NCBI GenBank assembly: GCA_902616905.1
Contig: CACMUP010000002.1
Span: 62,001-126,000, forward strand
Source: an uncultured Bacteroidota bacterium
GTDB taxonomy: Bacteria > Bacteroidota > Bacteroidia > Flavobacteriales > Flavobacteriaceae
Length of the DNA: 64,000 nt
Direction: 5' to 3'
In this document: positions 1 to 10,096 of the stretch, in pieces
Layout: each line of letters begins with the position of its first letter
Position numbering within the stretch: the stretch's first letter is position 1
Made by a program: the position numbers and the translations under genes
The notes under the pieces: generated by a model
Seen by the model: only the letters and a program-made list of their open reading frames with translations
Databases searched by the model: none
What the model was told of the DNA's origin: nothing

Positions 1-489
1 TGCATCTAAGACTTCATCAAAATTTTCTTCCCAATGATCTTCTTTTTTAAAAATATATCCTCTTTTCCCAAAAAAATTTGTTGATCTTTCTGGCCAGTGA
101 ATTTGATATAAATCAATGTAATCTGTTTGTAATCTTTTTAAACTGTTCTCAATAGCATTGTCAATTGTTTCTTTTGAATATTTTTTATTTTCTCTAATAT
201 GCTTAGTAAATGTAGCAGGACCAGCAATTTTCGATGCTAAGATAATTTTATTTCTGTTTTTATTTTTTTTAAACCAACTTCCAATAAATCTCTCAGTGTC
301 ACCTTGTTCTTCTTTACGAGGTGGTATTGGATATAGCTCTGCTGTATCAAAAAAGTTAATCCCTTTTTCCAATGCATAATCCATTTGTTGATGACCTTCA
401 CTTTCTGTATTTTGTCTTCCCCAAGTCATTGTTCCAAGACATATTTTACTAATTTCGATATCTGTTCCCGGTAATAAGTTATATTCCAT
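1..489 (-). CDS. Aldo/keto reductase, Tas-like, N-terminal part (cut by window edge)
   Basis: The visible 163 residues are the N-terminal part of a TIM-barrel NAD(P)H-dependent aldo/keto reductase. After a typical first strand (ISKICLGTMTWG) comes the catalytic segment FFDTAELYP with Asp48 and Tyr53, then ASKIAG with the expected Lys and YIDLYQIHWP with the expected His. The stretch ELYPIPPRKEEQG followed by FIGSW is the signature of the Tas/YghZ branch. The start is the ATG at 489, which overlaps the stop of the upstream OmpA-like gene in a TGATG arrangement, so the two are probably translationally coupled. The C-terminal half lies outside the window, and the substrate cannot be told. Confidence 0.88.
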   Translation of the reverse strand, partial: MEYNLLPGTDIEISKICLGTMTWGRQNTESEGHQQMDYALEKGINFFDTAELYPIPPRKEEQGDTERFIGSWFKKNKNRNKIILASKIAGPATFTKHIRENKKYSKETIDNAIENSLKRLQTDYIDLYQIHWPERSTNFFGKRGYIFKKEDHWEENFDEVLDA

Positions 490-1382
490 CAGTACTTTTT
501 TTCTAAAATTGTTGTTATTTTGTCTAAAGAAGGACTCAAAATTATTTCAATTCTTCTATTAACAGCTCTACCTTCAAATGTACTATTTGGTGCAATTGGT
601 AAATATTCACTCCTCCCAGCAGCGGTAAGATTTTGAGGTAAAATTTGTTCGTTCTGTAAAAGAATTTCTACAACAGCTGTTGCTCTTTTTGTTGATAAAT
701 CCCAATTAGACTTAATATAACCTTTGCTAGTTATAGGAACATTATCTGTGTGACCTTCAATTAGAATAGAAATATCTGGATTATCAACAAGTACATTTGC
801 AAGTTGTTTTAATGCTAATACACCTTGCTTTTCTACATTCCACTTGCCTGATTTAAATAATAGTTTATTTTCCATTGACACATAGACTTTCCCACTTCGT
901 TGCTCTACAGTTAAACCTTTACCTTTAAAATTTAATAAAGCGTCTGAAAGGGTTTCCTTGAGATCATTTAATGCTTGTCTTTGATCTTGTATCATTTTCT
1001 CTAGCTGATCAACTTTCACTGATCGATATTGAAGTTCAGTTTCTTTTATTGCAATTTTCTTAAGAAGGGCGTTATTTTTTTCAATACTTTGTTGAATTTT
1101 TAGATTACTATTTTCCTTTAGGAGATTAAACTCATCTTGGATTATTTTTATCTTTTTTAAACTAGCATTATAACTATCTCTTGAGTTCTGAAGATTTTCT
1201 CTAGTTTCAATTAGAAAATTATTTAGTTTATCCCAAGATTGCTGAAGCGAATCTTGTGACCCTAGAAGGTTGTTTCTTTCTATTTTCACTTTATTATAAC
1301 GTGATTCCAAGTCATTAAAAACTTTTGTAGAAACACAATTAGAAAAAATTATAAAGACAATAAATAAAATAAAATACCTCAT
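489..1382 (-). CDS. OmpA-family lipoprotein with coiled coil
   Basis: A 297-residue cell-envelope protein. A short signal peptide ends in a lipobox with Cys16, so it should be lipid-anchored. Residues 25-150 are rich in Lys, Glu, Gln and Leu and look like a long coiled coil. Residues about 172-285 form an OmpA C-terminal peptidoglycan-binding domain, seen from EGHTDNVPI (209-217) and NRRIEIILSP (275-284). The arrangement matches flavobacterial OmpA/MotB-like lipoproteins that tie the outer membrane to the cell wall. It lies in a tight minus-strand run: exonuclease III ends 1 bp upstream and the aldo/keto reductase start overlaps its stop by one base. Confidence 0.9.
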   Translation of the reverse strand: MRYFILFIVFIIFSNCVSTKVFNDLESRYNKVKIERNNLLGSQDSLQQSWDKLNNFLIETRENLQNSRDSYNASLKKIKIIQDEFNLLKENSNLKIQQSIEKNNALLKKIAIKETELQYRSVKVDQLEKMIQDQRQALNDLKETLSDALLNFKGKGLTVEQRSGKVYVSMENKLLFKSGKWNVEKQGVLALKQLANVLVDNPDISILIEGHTDNVPITSKGYIKSNWDLSTKRATAVVEILLQNEQILPQNLTAAGRSEYLPIAPNSTFEGRAVNRRIEIILSPSLDKITTILEKKY

Positions 1383-1383
1383 T

Positions 1384-2145
1384 TTATAGTTTTAATTCTA
1401 ATCCTACAGGACAATGATCAGAATGTTTAGCATCAGGAAGCATAAAGGACATATGAATTTTATTTTTTAGTGTTTGACTTACTAATGCATAGTCTATTCT
1501 CCAACCTTTATTATTGTTTCTAGCATTAGCTCTGTAACTCCACCAACTATAATTATTAGGTTCTGGATTAAATAATCTAAATGAATCTATGAAACCTGAA
1601 TTGATAAAATTATCTAACCAATATCTTTCCTCAGGTAAAAATCCAGAAACTGTTTTGTTGCGAATAGGATCGTGAATATCAATTTCTTTATGGCATATAT
1701 TGTAGTCTCCACATATTATAAGATTGGGAACCTCTGATTTTAATTTATTAATATAATCTTGAAATTCATCCATGAATTTAAACTTATACTCTAATCGGTT
1801 TTGATTTGTTCCAGATGGTAAATAGAGACTAATTACGGAGACTTTTTCAAAGTCAACTCTTAAAATTCGCCCTTCAAAATCCATATGCTCTATTCCACTT
1901 CCATATGTTATTTTATTTGGTGTTTTTTTTGTTAAAATAGCAACTCCACTATAGCCTTTTTTTTGAGCTGAAAACCAATAATGTTTATAACCCAGTTGAT
2001 CAAAAATCGAGGTCTCAACTTGTTCTTTCATAGCTTTTGTTTCTTGTAAACATAGTATATCTGGATCATTAATTTCAATCCACTTATCGAGATCTTTATT
2101 TAAAGCTGCACGAATACCGTTAACGTTGTATGATAGTATTTTCAA
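1384..2145 (-). CDS. xth: Exodeoxyribonuclease III
   Basis: A 253-residue exonuclease III-type AP endonuclease, which cleaves 5' to abasic sites and has 3'-5' exonuclease activity in base excision repair. It starts MKILSYNVNGIRAA, the family hallmark. Metal and catalytic residues are visible: Glu35 in LCLQETK, Asp147 and Asn149 in ICGDYNICH, the WRIDYAL segment, and the terminal Asp243-His244 in KHSDHCPV. Length is normal for the family. It is probably co-transcribed with the OmpA-like lipoprotein that follows, although the functions are unrelated. Confidence 0.95.
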   Translation of the reverse strand: MKILSYNVNGIRAALNKDLDKWIEINDPDILCLQETKAMKEQVETSIFDQLGYKHYWFSAQKKGYSGVAILTKKTPNKITYGSGIEHMDFEGRILRVDFEKVSVISLYLPSGTNQNRLEYKFKFMDEFQDYINKLKSEVPNLIICGDYNICHKEIDIHDPIRNKTVSGFLPEERYWLDNFINSGFIDSFRLFNPEPNNYSWWSYRANARNNNKGWRIDYALVSQTLKNKIHMSFMLPDAKHSDHCPVGLELKL

Positions 2146-2190
2146 TTCCTTTTTTTACTAAGATATAAAACCAATGTTTTTTCGAAAATT

Positions 2191-3738
2191 TTATACAATT
2201 TTTTCTAATAATGATTTTACCGAAACTTTTTTACCAATCAACTTAGTTAAATTATCAATTGATACCCTCTCTTGATTCATAGAGTCACGCTCTCTTATTG
2301 TAACAGTTTTATCATTTAAACTCTGGTGATCAACTGTCACGCAATATGGTGTTCCAAGTGCGTCTTGTCTTCTGTATCTTCTTCCCACAGCATCTTTTTC
2401 GTCGTAAGCAGTAGTTAAATCCCATTTCATATTATGTAAAATTTTGTGAGCAAGTTCAGGTAATCCATCTTTTTTAACAAGTGGTAAAATAGCTACTTTA
2501 ATTGGTGCTAAAGCAGGGGGTAATTTTAAAACAATTCTTGAGGTCCCACCATCAATTATTTCCTCGGATAATGAATTGGAAAAAACTGCCAAAAACATTC
2601 GATCTAGTCCTATAGAAGTTTCAACTACATATGGGATATAATTTTTATTCTTTTCAGGATCAAAATATTGTAATTTTTTTCCCGTATACTTTTCATGATT
2701 TGATAAATCAAAATCTGTTCGAGAATGAATACCTTCTAATTCTTTAAATCCAAAAGGGAAACGAAATTCAATGTCTGTAGCAGCATCAGCATAATGAGCT
2801 AATTTTTTGTGATCGTGAAAACGGTATTTTTCTTTCCCCATATCAAGAGCTAAGTGCCATATTAAACGAGTATTTTTCCATTTATCATACCATTCTTTTT
2901 GAGTTCCTGGAGGTATGAAAAATTGCATTTCCATCTGTTCAAATTCCCTCATTCTAAATATAAATTGTCTAGCAACAATTTCATTTCGAAAAGCTTTACC
3001 TGTTTGAGCTATTCCGAAAGGCAATTTCATTCGGCCTGTTTTTTGAACATTTAAAAAATTTACAAATATCCCTTGAGCAGTTTCAGGACGAAGATATAAA
3101 TCCATTGCTGTATCTACAGATGCGCCTAATTTAGTTCCAAACATCAAGTTGAATTGTTTTACATCTGTCCAATCTTTTGATCCAGACTCGGGACAGGGGA
3201 TTTCAAGTTCATCTATTAGTGCTTTAATATCTGCTAAATTTTCCTCTTCTAATGATTTCTCGAGTCTCATTAAAACACTTTTAGCCTTTTCAGAATATGA
3301 TTTAACTCTTGGATTATTTGATCTAAATAGTTTTTCATCAAATGAATCACCATAACGTTTTGAGGCTTTCTCGATTTCTTTTTCAATTTTAGATTCTATT
3401 TTTGATACATAATCCTCAACTAAAACATCTGCTCTATATCGTTTTTTTGAGACTTTATTATCAATCAACGGATCATTAAATGCATCCGTATGACCAGAAG
3501 CTTTCCAGGTTGTTGGATGCATAAATATAGCTGAGTCTATACCAACAATATCATCATGTAATTGAACCATTGATTTCCACCAATAGTCACGAATATTATT
3601 TTTTAGTAATACTCCATTTTGTCCGTAATCATAAACTGCACTGAGACCATCATAAATTTCACTTGAAGGAAAAATAAAACCATACTCTTTGGCATGAGAA
3701 ATTATTTTTTTGAAATTATCTATTTGTTGTTGAGCCAT
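2191..3738 (-). CDS. glyS: Glycyl-tRNA synthetase (alpha2 type)
   Basis: A 515-residue class II aminoacyl-tRNA synthetase that charges tRNA-Gly. The N-terminal segment HAKEYGFIFPSSEIYDG, the motif 2 region (GKAFRNEIVARQFIFRMREFEQMEMQ, residues roughly 240-270) and a motif 3-like stretch VVETSIGLDRMFLAV are the single-chain alpha2 GlyRS pattern used by Bacteroidota, not the E. coli alpha/beta type. The C-terminal anticodon-binding domain starts near LAPIKVAILPLVKKD. The ATG at 3738 follows an AT-rich leader with no gene on the same strand upstream, so it probably has its own promoter between 3739 and 3870. Confidence 0.96.
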   Translation of the reverse strand: MAQQQIDNFKKIISHAKEYGFIFPSSEIYDGLSAVYDYGQNGVLLKNNIRDYWWKSMVQLHDDIVGIDSAIFMHPTTWKASGHTDAFNDPLIDNKVSKKRYRADVLVEDYVSKIESKIEKEIEKASKRYGDSFDEKLFRSNNPRVKSYSEKAKSVLMRLEKSLEEENLADIKALIDELEIPCPESGSKDWTDVKQFNLMFGTKLGASVDTAMDLYLRPETAQGIFVNFLNVQKTGRMKLPFGIAQTGKAFRNEIVARQFIFRMREFEQMEMQFFIPPGTQKEWYDKWKNTRLIWHLALDMGKEKYRFHDHKKLAHYADAATDIEFRFPFGFKELEGIHSRTDFDLSNHEKYTGKKLQYFDPEKNKNYIPYVVETSIGLDRMFLAVFSNSLSEEIIDGGTSRIVLKLPPALAPIKVAILPLVKKDGLPELAHKILHNMKWDLTTAYDEKDAVGRRYRRQDALGTPYCVTVDHQSLNDKTVTIRERDSMNQERVSIDNLTKLIGKKVSVKSLLEKIV

Positions 3739-3870
3739 GCTGCAAAAATAATTTTTTTTTGTTCATTAATGAATTGTTTAATTAGTTTCAGAAATGAATT
3801 TTAATAATTAATATAAACTTGAGATTCTCAAAAAAATTAATTATATAATTTTGTTTTGAAACTAAAATAA

Positions 3871-5544
3871 ATGAAAAACAGTATTAAGCTTTTTTTTTCA
3901 ATACTCTTTCTTCTTTTTTTTGTAAAGTGTGCAAAGCGAGCGACTCCCACAGGAGGCCCTAAAGACTCAATCCCACCAAGATTGATTAATGCTTCTCCAA
4001 AACTAAATACTACTTTTTTTGATAAAGATGGTTTTACACTTACTTTTGATGAATATATAACATTAAAAGATGTAAATAAGCAACTAATTGTTTCTCCTCC
4101 ATTAAGTTCAACCAAATATAAAGTATATCCTACGACTGGAGCTTCAAAAAAAATTTCTTTAGAATTAAGTGATAGTTTAATGAAAAACACAACGTATACC
4201 TTTAATTTTGGCGAGAGCATAGTAGATTTCAATGAATCAAACCCTGCACAATATCTAACTTACACACTCTCTACAGGACCTTCCATAGATTCTTTATATC
4301 TGAAAGGTAGAATTACAGATGCTTTTGAAAAAGAAACTAAATCTTTTATATCTGTACAGCTATACCCAATTGATAGTACCTATAAAGACTCAACAATATA
4401 TACTGATAAACCACTTTATGTTACTAGTACACTAGATACAACCATTTATCGCTTTCAAAATTTACGTGCAGGGAAATATAATTTAGTTGCAATTCAAGAT
4501 TTAGCAGGAAATTATCTTTTTGATCAAAGTGTAGATAAAATCGGTTTTATAAGACAACCTATTGAACTGCCAAAAGATTCAATAATAAATTTGCAAATAT
4601 TTAAAGAGAAGACTAATTTTTATTGGGATGCTCCATATTTCATTAATGATCATCATGTTGCTTTAGCATATTTTGGAGAATATAATGCTGAATCCTTTAA
4701 GATGATTACTAAAGTTCCTGACTCCTTTAAGGCAATCGTAACTAAAAATCGAGAAACGGATTCATTAGATTATTGGTTTAAAGGAGCAACATTAGACTCC
4801 ATAAAATTTGAATTAGAAATCCAAGATACTTTAAGGATAAAAACTGCTTTTTTAAAAAAGGAACCATTTAATGATTCCTTAATTATTAAAAAATATACGA
4901 AAGGGAGCTTAAGATTGAAAGAAAATTTATTGCTTGAGAGTAACCTACCAATTACAAATGTAGATACAACTAAAATAAAGATTACTAATATTGATACTCT
5001 TCCGATATCAGCAAATTTGGAGGTACTTGAAAATTTTGATCGGATTAGAGTAAATTTCGAAGTTTTACCAAGTGACAAATATGAAATCACACTTTTACCA
5101 AATGCACTTCAAGATTTTTGGGGAAAAACACATGACACTCTTGTTTTCAAAACTACCACGAGAAAAAAAGAAGACTATGGAAATATATTTTTAAGGGTTC
5201 AACACGACACACCCAATCCTATAATATTAGAGCTTTTGAAAAATAAAAAAGTAATTCGTAGAAATATTAACATTTTATCTGGAAATACATATTCTTTTGA
5301 GCTTTTAGATCCCGGAAAATATAGTGTTAGATTAATTGAGGATACAAATAATAACTCAAAATGGGATCCAGGAATCTATCTTGAAAAGATACAGCCTGAG
5401 AAAGTAATTTACTTTTGGAAAGAAATTGAGTTGAGAGCAAACTGGGATATGAACGAGACATTTAACACAAATCAAAATTATCCCGATCTTCCAAAAAGCG
5501 AAATTGCTTACGACAGCCTTCAAGTTTCGAATAATCTAAAATAG
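3871..5544 (+). CDS. Ig-like domain lipoprotein (SbsA Ig-like / Big_5 type)
   Basis: A 557-residue secreted lipoprotein widespread in Flavobacteriia; function unknown. The signal peptide ends at the lipobox FVKCAKRATPTGGPKD (Cys20). Residues about 30-120 form one bacterial Ig-like domain (PPRLINASPKLNTTFFDKDGF followed by LTFDEYITL), a pattern seen in SbsA Ig-like/Big_5 domains, and more beta-rich modules follow. The C-terminal part contains a Ca-binding-like segment DTNNNSKWDPGIY. Its last 83 bases are read in the opposite direction as the end of the nitrilase gene, a convergent coding overlap. Confidence 0.82.
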   Translation: MKNSIKLFFSILFLLFFVKCAKRATPTGGPKDSIPPRLINASPKLNTTFFDKDGFTLTFDEYITLKDVNKQLIVSPPLSSTKYKVYPTTGASKKISLELSDSLMKNTTYTFNFGESIVDFNESNPAQYLTYTLSTGPSIDSLYLKGRITDAFEKETKSFISVQLYPIDSTYKDSTIYTDKPLYVTSTLDTTIYRFQNLRAGKYNLVAIQDLAGNYLFDQSVDKIGFIRQPIELPKDSIINLQIFKEKTNFYWDAPYFINDHHVALAYFGEYNAESFKMITKVPDSFKAIVTKNRETDSLDYWFKGATLDSIKFELEIQDTLRIKTAFLKKEPFNDSLIIKKYTKGSLRLKENLLLESNLPITNVDTTKIKITNIDTLPISANLEVLENFDRIRVNFEVLPSDKYEITLLPNALQDFWGKTHDTLVFKTTTRKKEDYGNIFLRVQHDTPNPIILELLKNKKVIRRNINILSGNTYSFELLDPGKYSVRLIEDTNNNSKWDPGIYLEKIQPEKVIYFWKEIELRANWDMNETFNTNQNYPDLPKSEIAYDSLQVSNNLK

Positions 5545-6241
5545 CCTCAACTACTCCTTCTTTTATAAATTTTTCTGGTGTTAGTAGGTCCCCCATTGGA
5601 TCATAAATTGAGCTATGTCCTGGATAATTTAATCCCTTGAAATCTTTTCCAGTTCGATTAACACCTACTACATAACACATATTTTCAATTGCACGAGCTC
5701 TTAGTAAAGTATCCCATGCACTTATTCTATCAACTGGCCAATTAGCAACAAAAATTAATAAATCGTAATCTGATGTATTACGTGACCATACTGGAAAACG
5801 CAAATCATAACATATGCGTAAACATATTTTCCAACCTTGATATTTGAATAATCCTAAATCATTTCCAGAGGTATATGATTTATTCTCTTTCGCTAAAGTA
5901 AATGTATGCCTCTTATCATATTGAGCAATAACACCTTCAGAACTTACAATTACAAAACGATTATAAAAATTTCCTTCCTCCTTAATCGCTAAGCTACCTC
6001 CTAAAAGTGTATTCAATTTTTCTGCCCAGCTTTTCATCCAAATTATAGAAGGTCCAGTCATAGTTTCCGAAACTTTCATAGCATTCATAGTAAAACCAGA
6101 ATTAAACATTTCTGGAAGTAATACTATGTTGGAGTTCTTATCTAAACTTTTTAAATATTTTTCTATGTGATTTCTATTTTTTAATGCATTTTCCCAAAAA
6201 AGAGGCAATTGAATTAAAGATAATTTTAAGTTAGGGGTCAT
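5462..6241 (-). CDS. Nitrilase-superfamily amidohydrolase (omega-amidase, YafV-like)
   Basis: A 259-residue carbon-nitrogen hydrolase. The catalytic triad is visible: Glu in LLPEMFNSGF (about 44), Lys in AQYDKRHTF (about 110) and Cys in LRICYDLRFPVWSRN (about 142). WSRN and YNRFVIVSSEGVIAQYDK fit the omega-amidase branch, which deamidates 2-oxoglutaramate or 2-oxosuccinamate as a metabolite-repair step. The C-terminal RKQFRFLEDRDNF matches the family end, so the full 83-bp overlap with the convergent Ig-like gene seems to be truly coding on this strand. The start is the ATG at 6241. Confidence 0.88.
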   Translation of the reverse strand: MTPNLKLSLIQLPLFWENALKNRNHIEKYLKSLDKNSNIVLLPEMFNSGFTMNAMKVSETMTGPSIIWMKSWAEKLNTLLGGSLAIKEEGNFYNRFVIVSSEGVIAQYDKRHTFTLAKENKSYTSGNDLGLFKYQGWKICLRICYDLRFPVWSRNTSDYDLLIFVANWPVDRISAWDTLLRARAIENMCYVVGVNRTGKDFKGLNYPGHSSIYDPMGDLLTPEKFIKEGVVEAILDYSKLEGCRKQFRFLEDRDNFDLC

Positions 6242-6338
6242 GTAGTTTTAAAAACTTTAAATTACATATTTTTATTTTGAACATCAATCCTAAAAGGTTA
6301 TATAATTTTTGAATGATGTTCTAAATTAATGCTCATCT

Positions 6339-7307
6339 ATGGATATCAACTTTTTTATTGGGCCAATGTCAAAAAACGTAGTTGATTCAATTATTAATTT
6401 TCAAAATAAGTATTCAAAAAAATTGCACTGATCCCCAGCAGAAGACAAATTGATTTCAAGGGAGGATATTCTAATAATTGGACAACAGAGAGCCTCTCAA
6501 AATATGTAAAAAAAATAGTTGTTATGAGAGATCACGGTGGACCTGGACAAGATTCTAAAGAAGATAATGGATATGAGTCATTAGAATACGATTGTAATTA
6601 CTTTGATTTTATTCATATTGATCCATGGAAAAAATTTCCTTCATTTAATGAAGGATCAAAATGGACCTTAGAAATGATTGAATTTTGTTTATCTAAAAAC
6701 CCTAAAATGAAATTTGAAATTGGAACTGAAGAAGCAATAAGAGGGTTTGAACCTGAGGAGCTTGAATCTCTTATGGTTTATTTAAAATCAAATCTTTCAA
6801 AAGAGGCCTTTTTTACAAATTAAGTATTTGGTTATCCAGTCAGGAACATCTCTTTCTTCAAATCAAAATACTGGAAATTTTGATTTAGAAAGATTAAAAA
6901 AAATGATAAATGTTGCTAAAAGAAATAATTTAAGTTCAAAAGAGCATAACGGTGATTATATTTCTGAGGATTTAATAAAACTTAAGATGTCATATGGCCT
7001 TGACGCCATAAATATTGCTCCAGAATTTGGTTTAATTGAAACTCAGACATACCTGGACCATTTAAAATATGAAGAAAATCTTTTTCAAAGATATTGGGAG
7101 CTCTGTTATCAATCTAAAAAATAGGTGAAATTGGTTAAAAATGATTTTAATCCTGTTGAAGAAAGAGAAAATTTGATCAAGGTACGTGGCGATTATATAC
7201 TTTCCAATCAAGATTTTGTGAATGATATAAAAAGTGAGTTTCCCGATATAGACCTCTTAATTCTAAAAAACATTGAAAAAAAATTAGTTTCTCTTCACTT
7301 AAAATAA
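6339..7307 (+). pseudogene. Decayed class II tagatose-bisphosphate aldolase (GatZ/KbaZ)-like gene
   Basis: One ancestral reading frame of about 320 codons can be followed through three lesions. It starts ATG 6339 (MDINFFIGPMSKNVVD). A frameshift sits in an A7 run at 6416-6422, after which the text continues KIALIPSRRQIDFKGGYSNN. A second frameshift near 6820 joins EAFFTN to YLVIQSGTSLSSNQ, and an in-frame TAG at 7122-7124 may replace a Trp codon. VVMRDHGGPGQD and FEIGTEEAIRGF recall the GGDHLGP and IGTE motifs of the non-catalytic tagatose-bisphosphate aldolase family (GatZ/KbaZ), but the family call is tentative. With three independent lesions the gene is almost certainly dead. Confidence 0.72.
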
Positions 7308-7319
7308 ATTTTTTGCTTT

Positions 7320-8066
7320 TTAACCCTTGAGGCTTGCATACAAGTATTCTCTATTCATCCTCGCAATATTTTCGAGAGAAATACCTTTTGGACACTCAAC
7401 TTCACATGCTCCTGTATTGGTGCAATTTCCAAAACCCTCTTCATCCATTTGCTTAACCATATTCATAACTCTTTCAGTTGCTTCAACCTTCCCTTGAGGG
7501 AGTAAAGAGTATTGAGATACTTTTGCTGAAACAAACAACATAGCAGAAGCATTTTTACAAGTTGCAACACAAGCACCACAACCAATACAAGTTGCAGCAT
7601 CAAATGCCTTATCAGCATCGTGTTTATCAATTGGTATAGCGTTTGCGTCCTGAGTATTTCCAGAAGTATTCACTGAGACAAAACCTCCTGCTTGTTGAAC
7701 TCGGTCAAATGCTGATCGATCAACAGTCAAATCTTTGATGACCGGAAAAGCCTTTGCTCTAAAAGGTTCAATTGTTATGGTATCGCCATTATTAAATTTA
7801 CGCATATGAAGTTGACAAGTTGTAACTAACCTATCGGGCCCATGAGCTTCTCCATTTATGAACATAGAGCACATTCCACAAATTCCTTCTCTACAATCGT
7901 GATCAAATGCTATGGGATCAATTCCTTGGGTCATAAGTTGTTCATTAAGAACATCCATCATTTCAAGAAATGACATATCTGGGGAAACATCAGCAATTTG
8001 ATAGGTTTCCATTTTCCCTTTTGATTCTGAATTGGCCTGGCGCCACACTTTTAATGTCAAATTCAT
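7320..8066 (-). CDS. sdhB: Succinate dehydrogenase / fumarate reductase iron-sulfur subunit
   Basis: A 248-residue iron-sulfur subunit that passes electrons from the flavoprotein to the quinone site. The plant-type 2Fe-2S ligands are Cys58, Cys63, Cys66 and Cys84 ([13 protein letters not shown] and VTTCQL). The C-terminal half has the ferredoxin-like clusters [11 protein letters not shown] and [15 protein letters not shown]. The sequence follows the FrdB-like form used in the three-subunit Bacteroidota complex. It is the last gene of a minus-strand operon, 19 bp after sdhA. Confidence 0.95.
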   Translation of the reverse strand: MNLTLKVWRQANSESKGKMETYQIADVSPDMSFLEMMDVLNEQLMTQGIDPIAFDHDCREGICGMCSMFINGEAHGPDRLVTTCQLHMRKFNNGDTITIEPFRAKAFPVIKDLTVDRSAFDRVQQAGGFVSVNTSGNTQDANAIPIDKHDADKAFDAATCIGCGACVATCKNASAMLFVSAKVSQYSLLPQGKVEATERVMNMVKQMDEEGFGNCTNTGACEVECPKGISLENIARMNREYLYASLKG

Positions 8067-8085
8067 AATTCTAAATTCTTAATAT

Positions 8086-10089
8086 CTATTTGTATGATCT
8101 AGTTTTAACCTCAATCTCTTCATATTTTAAATCTTCTTTGTGGAGTTTTGCTTTAGATGGTGCTCCCTTGAATTCCCATGCAGAGACAAAAGTGAATTTT
8201 TTGTCATCTCTTAAAGCCTCTCCCTCGGGTGTTTGAGATTCTTCACGAAAATGTCCTCCACAAGACTCTGTTCTCTCTAATGCATCTTTTGCAAATAATT
8301 CACCTAACTCTAAAAAATCTGCAACCCTACCTGCTTTGGCTAGTTGTTCATTAAATTCATTAGCATTTCCAGGAACATTAATATTTTTATAGAAATCTTC
8401 ACGAAGATCTTGAATCTCTTTTATTGCTTTTTTTAATCCTTTCTCATTTCGTGACATACCACATTTATCCCACATTATTTTACCAAGTTTTTTATGATAA
8501 AAATCTACAGAATTTTTTCCACTGTTATTTAAAAATGCATCGATTTGAGCAATTACTTCTTTTTCTGCCTTTTCAAATTCTGGATGTTGAATATCAATGG
8601 GTCCAGTTCTTATATCATCTGATAAATAATCTCCAATTGTATATGGTAATACAAAATACCCATCAGCTAATCCTTGCATGAGTGCTGAAGCACCCAATCG
8701 ATTTGCTCCATGATCTGAGAAATTAGCCTCGCCAATAGCATAACAACCGGGTATAGTTGTCATAAGATTATAGTCAACCCAAATACCTCCCATTGTATAA
8801 TGGACTGCTGGATAAATCATCATTGGGGTTTCATAAGGATTTTGATCAACAATTTTTTCATACATCTGAAAAAGGTTGCCGTACTTTGCTTTAACAACTT
8901 CTTTTCCTAATTTTTTAACAAGATTTTTGTCGCTTGAATCTAGTCCTTTAACATGAACTTGCTCCTCACCATAACGAGTTATTGCAGAAGCAAAATCTAA
9001 GTATACTGCTTCACCAGTTTTATTGACACCAAAACCAGCATCACAACGTTCTTTAGCTGCTCGAGAGGCAACATCTCTTGGAACAAGATTTCCAAAAGCT
9101 GGGTATCTTCTCTCTAAATAATAATCACGGTCTTTTTCATCAATTTGTGTAGGTTTTAGTTTTCCTTCACGGATTAAATTGACATCCTTCAAGTTTTTTG
9201 GAACCCATATTCTTCCATCATTTCTTAATGATTCAGACATCAATGTTAACTTTGATTGATGGTCCCCTGATACAGGTATGCAGGTTGGATGTATTTGAGT
9301 AAAACATGGATTTGCAAAATATGCACCCTTTTTGTGTATTTTCCATCCTGCAGAAACATTACTACCCATAGCATTTGTAGATAAGAAAAATACATTCCCA
9401 TAACCTCCAGATGCAATCACAACAGCATGTGCACCATGACGTTCAATTTTTCCATTTACTAAGTTTCTAGTAATAATTCCTCTTGCTTTACCTTCAATAA
9501 CAACAATATCCATCATCTCATGACGATTATACATTTTAATTTTTCCACGTCCTATTTGTCTATTCATTGCTGAGTAAGCTCCTAAAAGCAACTGTTGTCC
9601 AGTTTGTCCTTTAGCATAAAATGTTCTGGAAACAAGAACACCTCCAAAAGAACGGTTATCAAGAAGTCCGCCATAATCTCTTGCAAATGGAACCCCCTGA
9701 GCAACACACTGATCGATTATATTCGTTGAAACTTCTGCTAAACGATGAACGTTTGCCTCGCGTGAACGGTAGTCGCCTCCTTTTATGGTGTCATAAAAAA
9801 GACGATAAGTTGAATCACCATCTCCCTGATAATTTTTTGCTGCATTAATACCGCCTTGAGCTGCTATTGAGTGGGCTCTTCTTGGAGAATCTTGAAAACA
9901 GAAAGTCTTAACATTATATCCTAACTCAGCCAAGGTAGCAGAAGCTGAAGCTCCAGCCAATCCAGTGCCTACTACTATTACATCTATTAAACGTTTATTT
10001 GCAGGACTAACTAAATTTATTTTGCCCTTGTGACTAGTCCACTTTTCTGAAATTGGGCCATTTGGTATTTTAGAATCTAGTTTTGCCAT
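8086..10089 (-). CDS. sdhA: Succinate dehydrogenase / fumarate reductase flavoprotein subunit
   Basis: A 667-residue FAD-binding catalytic subunit that oxidises succinate to fumarate. It has an N-terminal dinucleotide fold ([20 protein letters not shown]), the covalent FAD-attachment segment [14 protein letters not shown], the active-site region ([15 protein letters not shown], and [18 protein letters not shown] followed by CYAIGEA) and the C-terminal helical domain ending in a Lys/Glu-rich tail. The long form is typical of the Bacteroidota and epsilonproteobacterial FrdA type. It sits between the cytochrome b gene (7 bp gap) and sdhB (19 bp gap). Confidence 0.96.
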   Translation of the reverse strand: MAKLDSKIPNGPISEKWTSHKGKINLVSPANKRLIDVIVVGTGLAGASASATLAELGYNVKTFCFQDSPRRAHSIAAQGGINAAKNYQGDGDSTYRLFYDTIKGGDYRSREANVHRLAEVSTNIIDQCVAQGVPFARDYGGLLDNRSFGGVLVSRTFYAKGQTGQQLLLGAYSAMNRQIGRGKIKMYNRHEMMDIVVIEGKARGIITRNLVNGKIERHGAHAVVIASGGYGNVFFLSTNAMGSNVSAGWKIHKKGAYFANPCFTQIHPTCIPVSGDHQSKLTLMSESLRNDGRIWVPKNLKDVNLIREGKLKPTQIDEKDRDYYLERRYPAFGNLVPRDVASRAAKERCDAGFGVNKTGEAVYLDFASAITRYGEEQVHVKGLDSSDKNLVKKLGKEVVKAKYGNLFQMYEKIVDQNPYETPMMIYPAVHYTMGGIWVDYNLMTTIPGCYAIGEANFSDHGANRLGASALMQGLADGYFVLPYTIGDYLSDDIRTGPIDIQHPEFEKAEKEVIAQIDAFLNNSGKNSVDFYHKKLGKIMWDKCGMSRNEKGLKKAIKEIQDLREDFYKNINVPGNANEFNEQLAKAGRVADFLELGELFAKDALERTESCGGHFREESQTPEGEALRDDKKFTFVSAWEFKGAPSKAKLHKEDLKYEEIEVKTRSYK

Positions 10090-10096
10090 ATCATAA

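Noticed and set aside
158-379. Plus-strand ORF of 73 codons
   Set aside because: Shadow of the aldo/keto reductase on the minus strand, whose motifs are clear.
8424-9848. Two plus-strand ORFs inside sdhA
   Set aside because: Antisense shadows of a well-conserved flavoprotein; no protein-like features.
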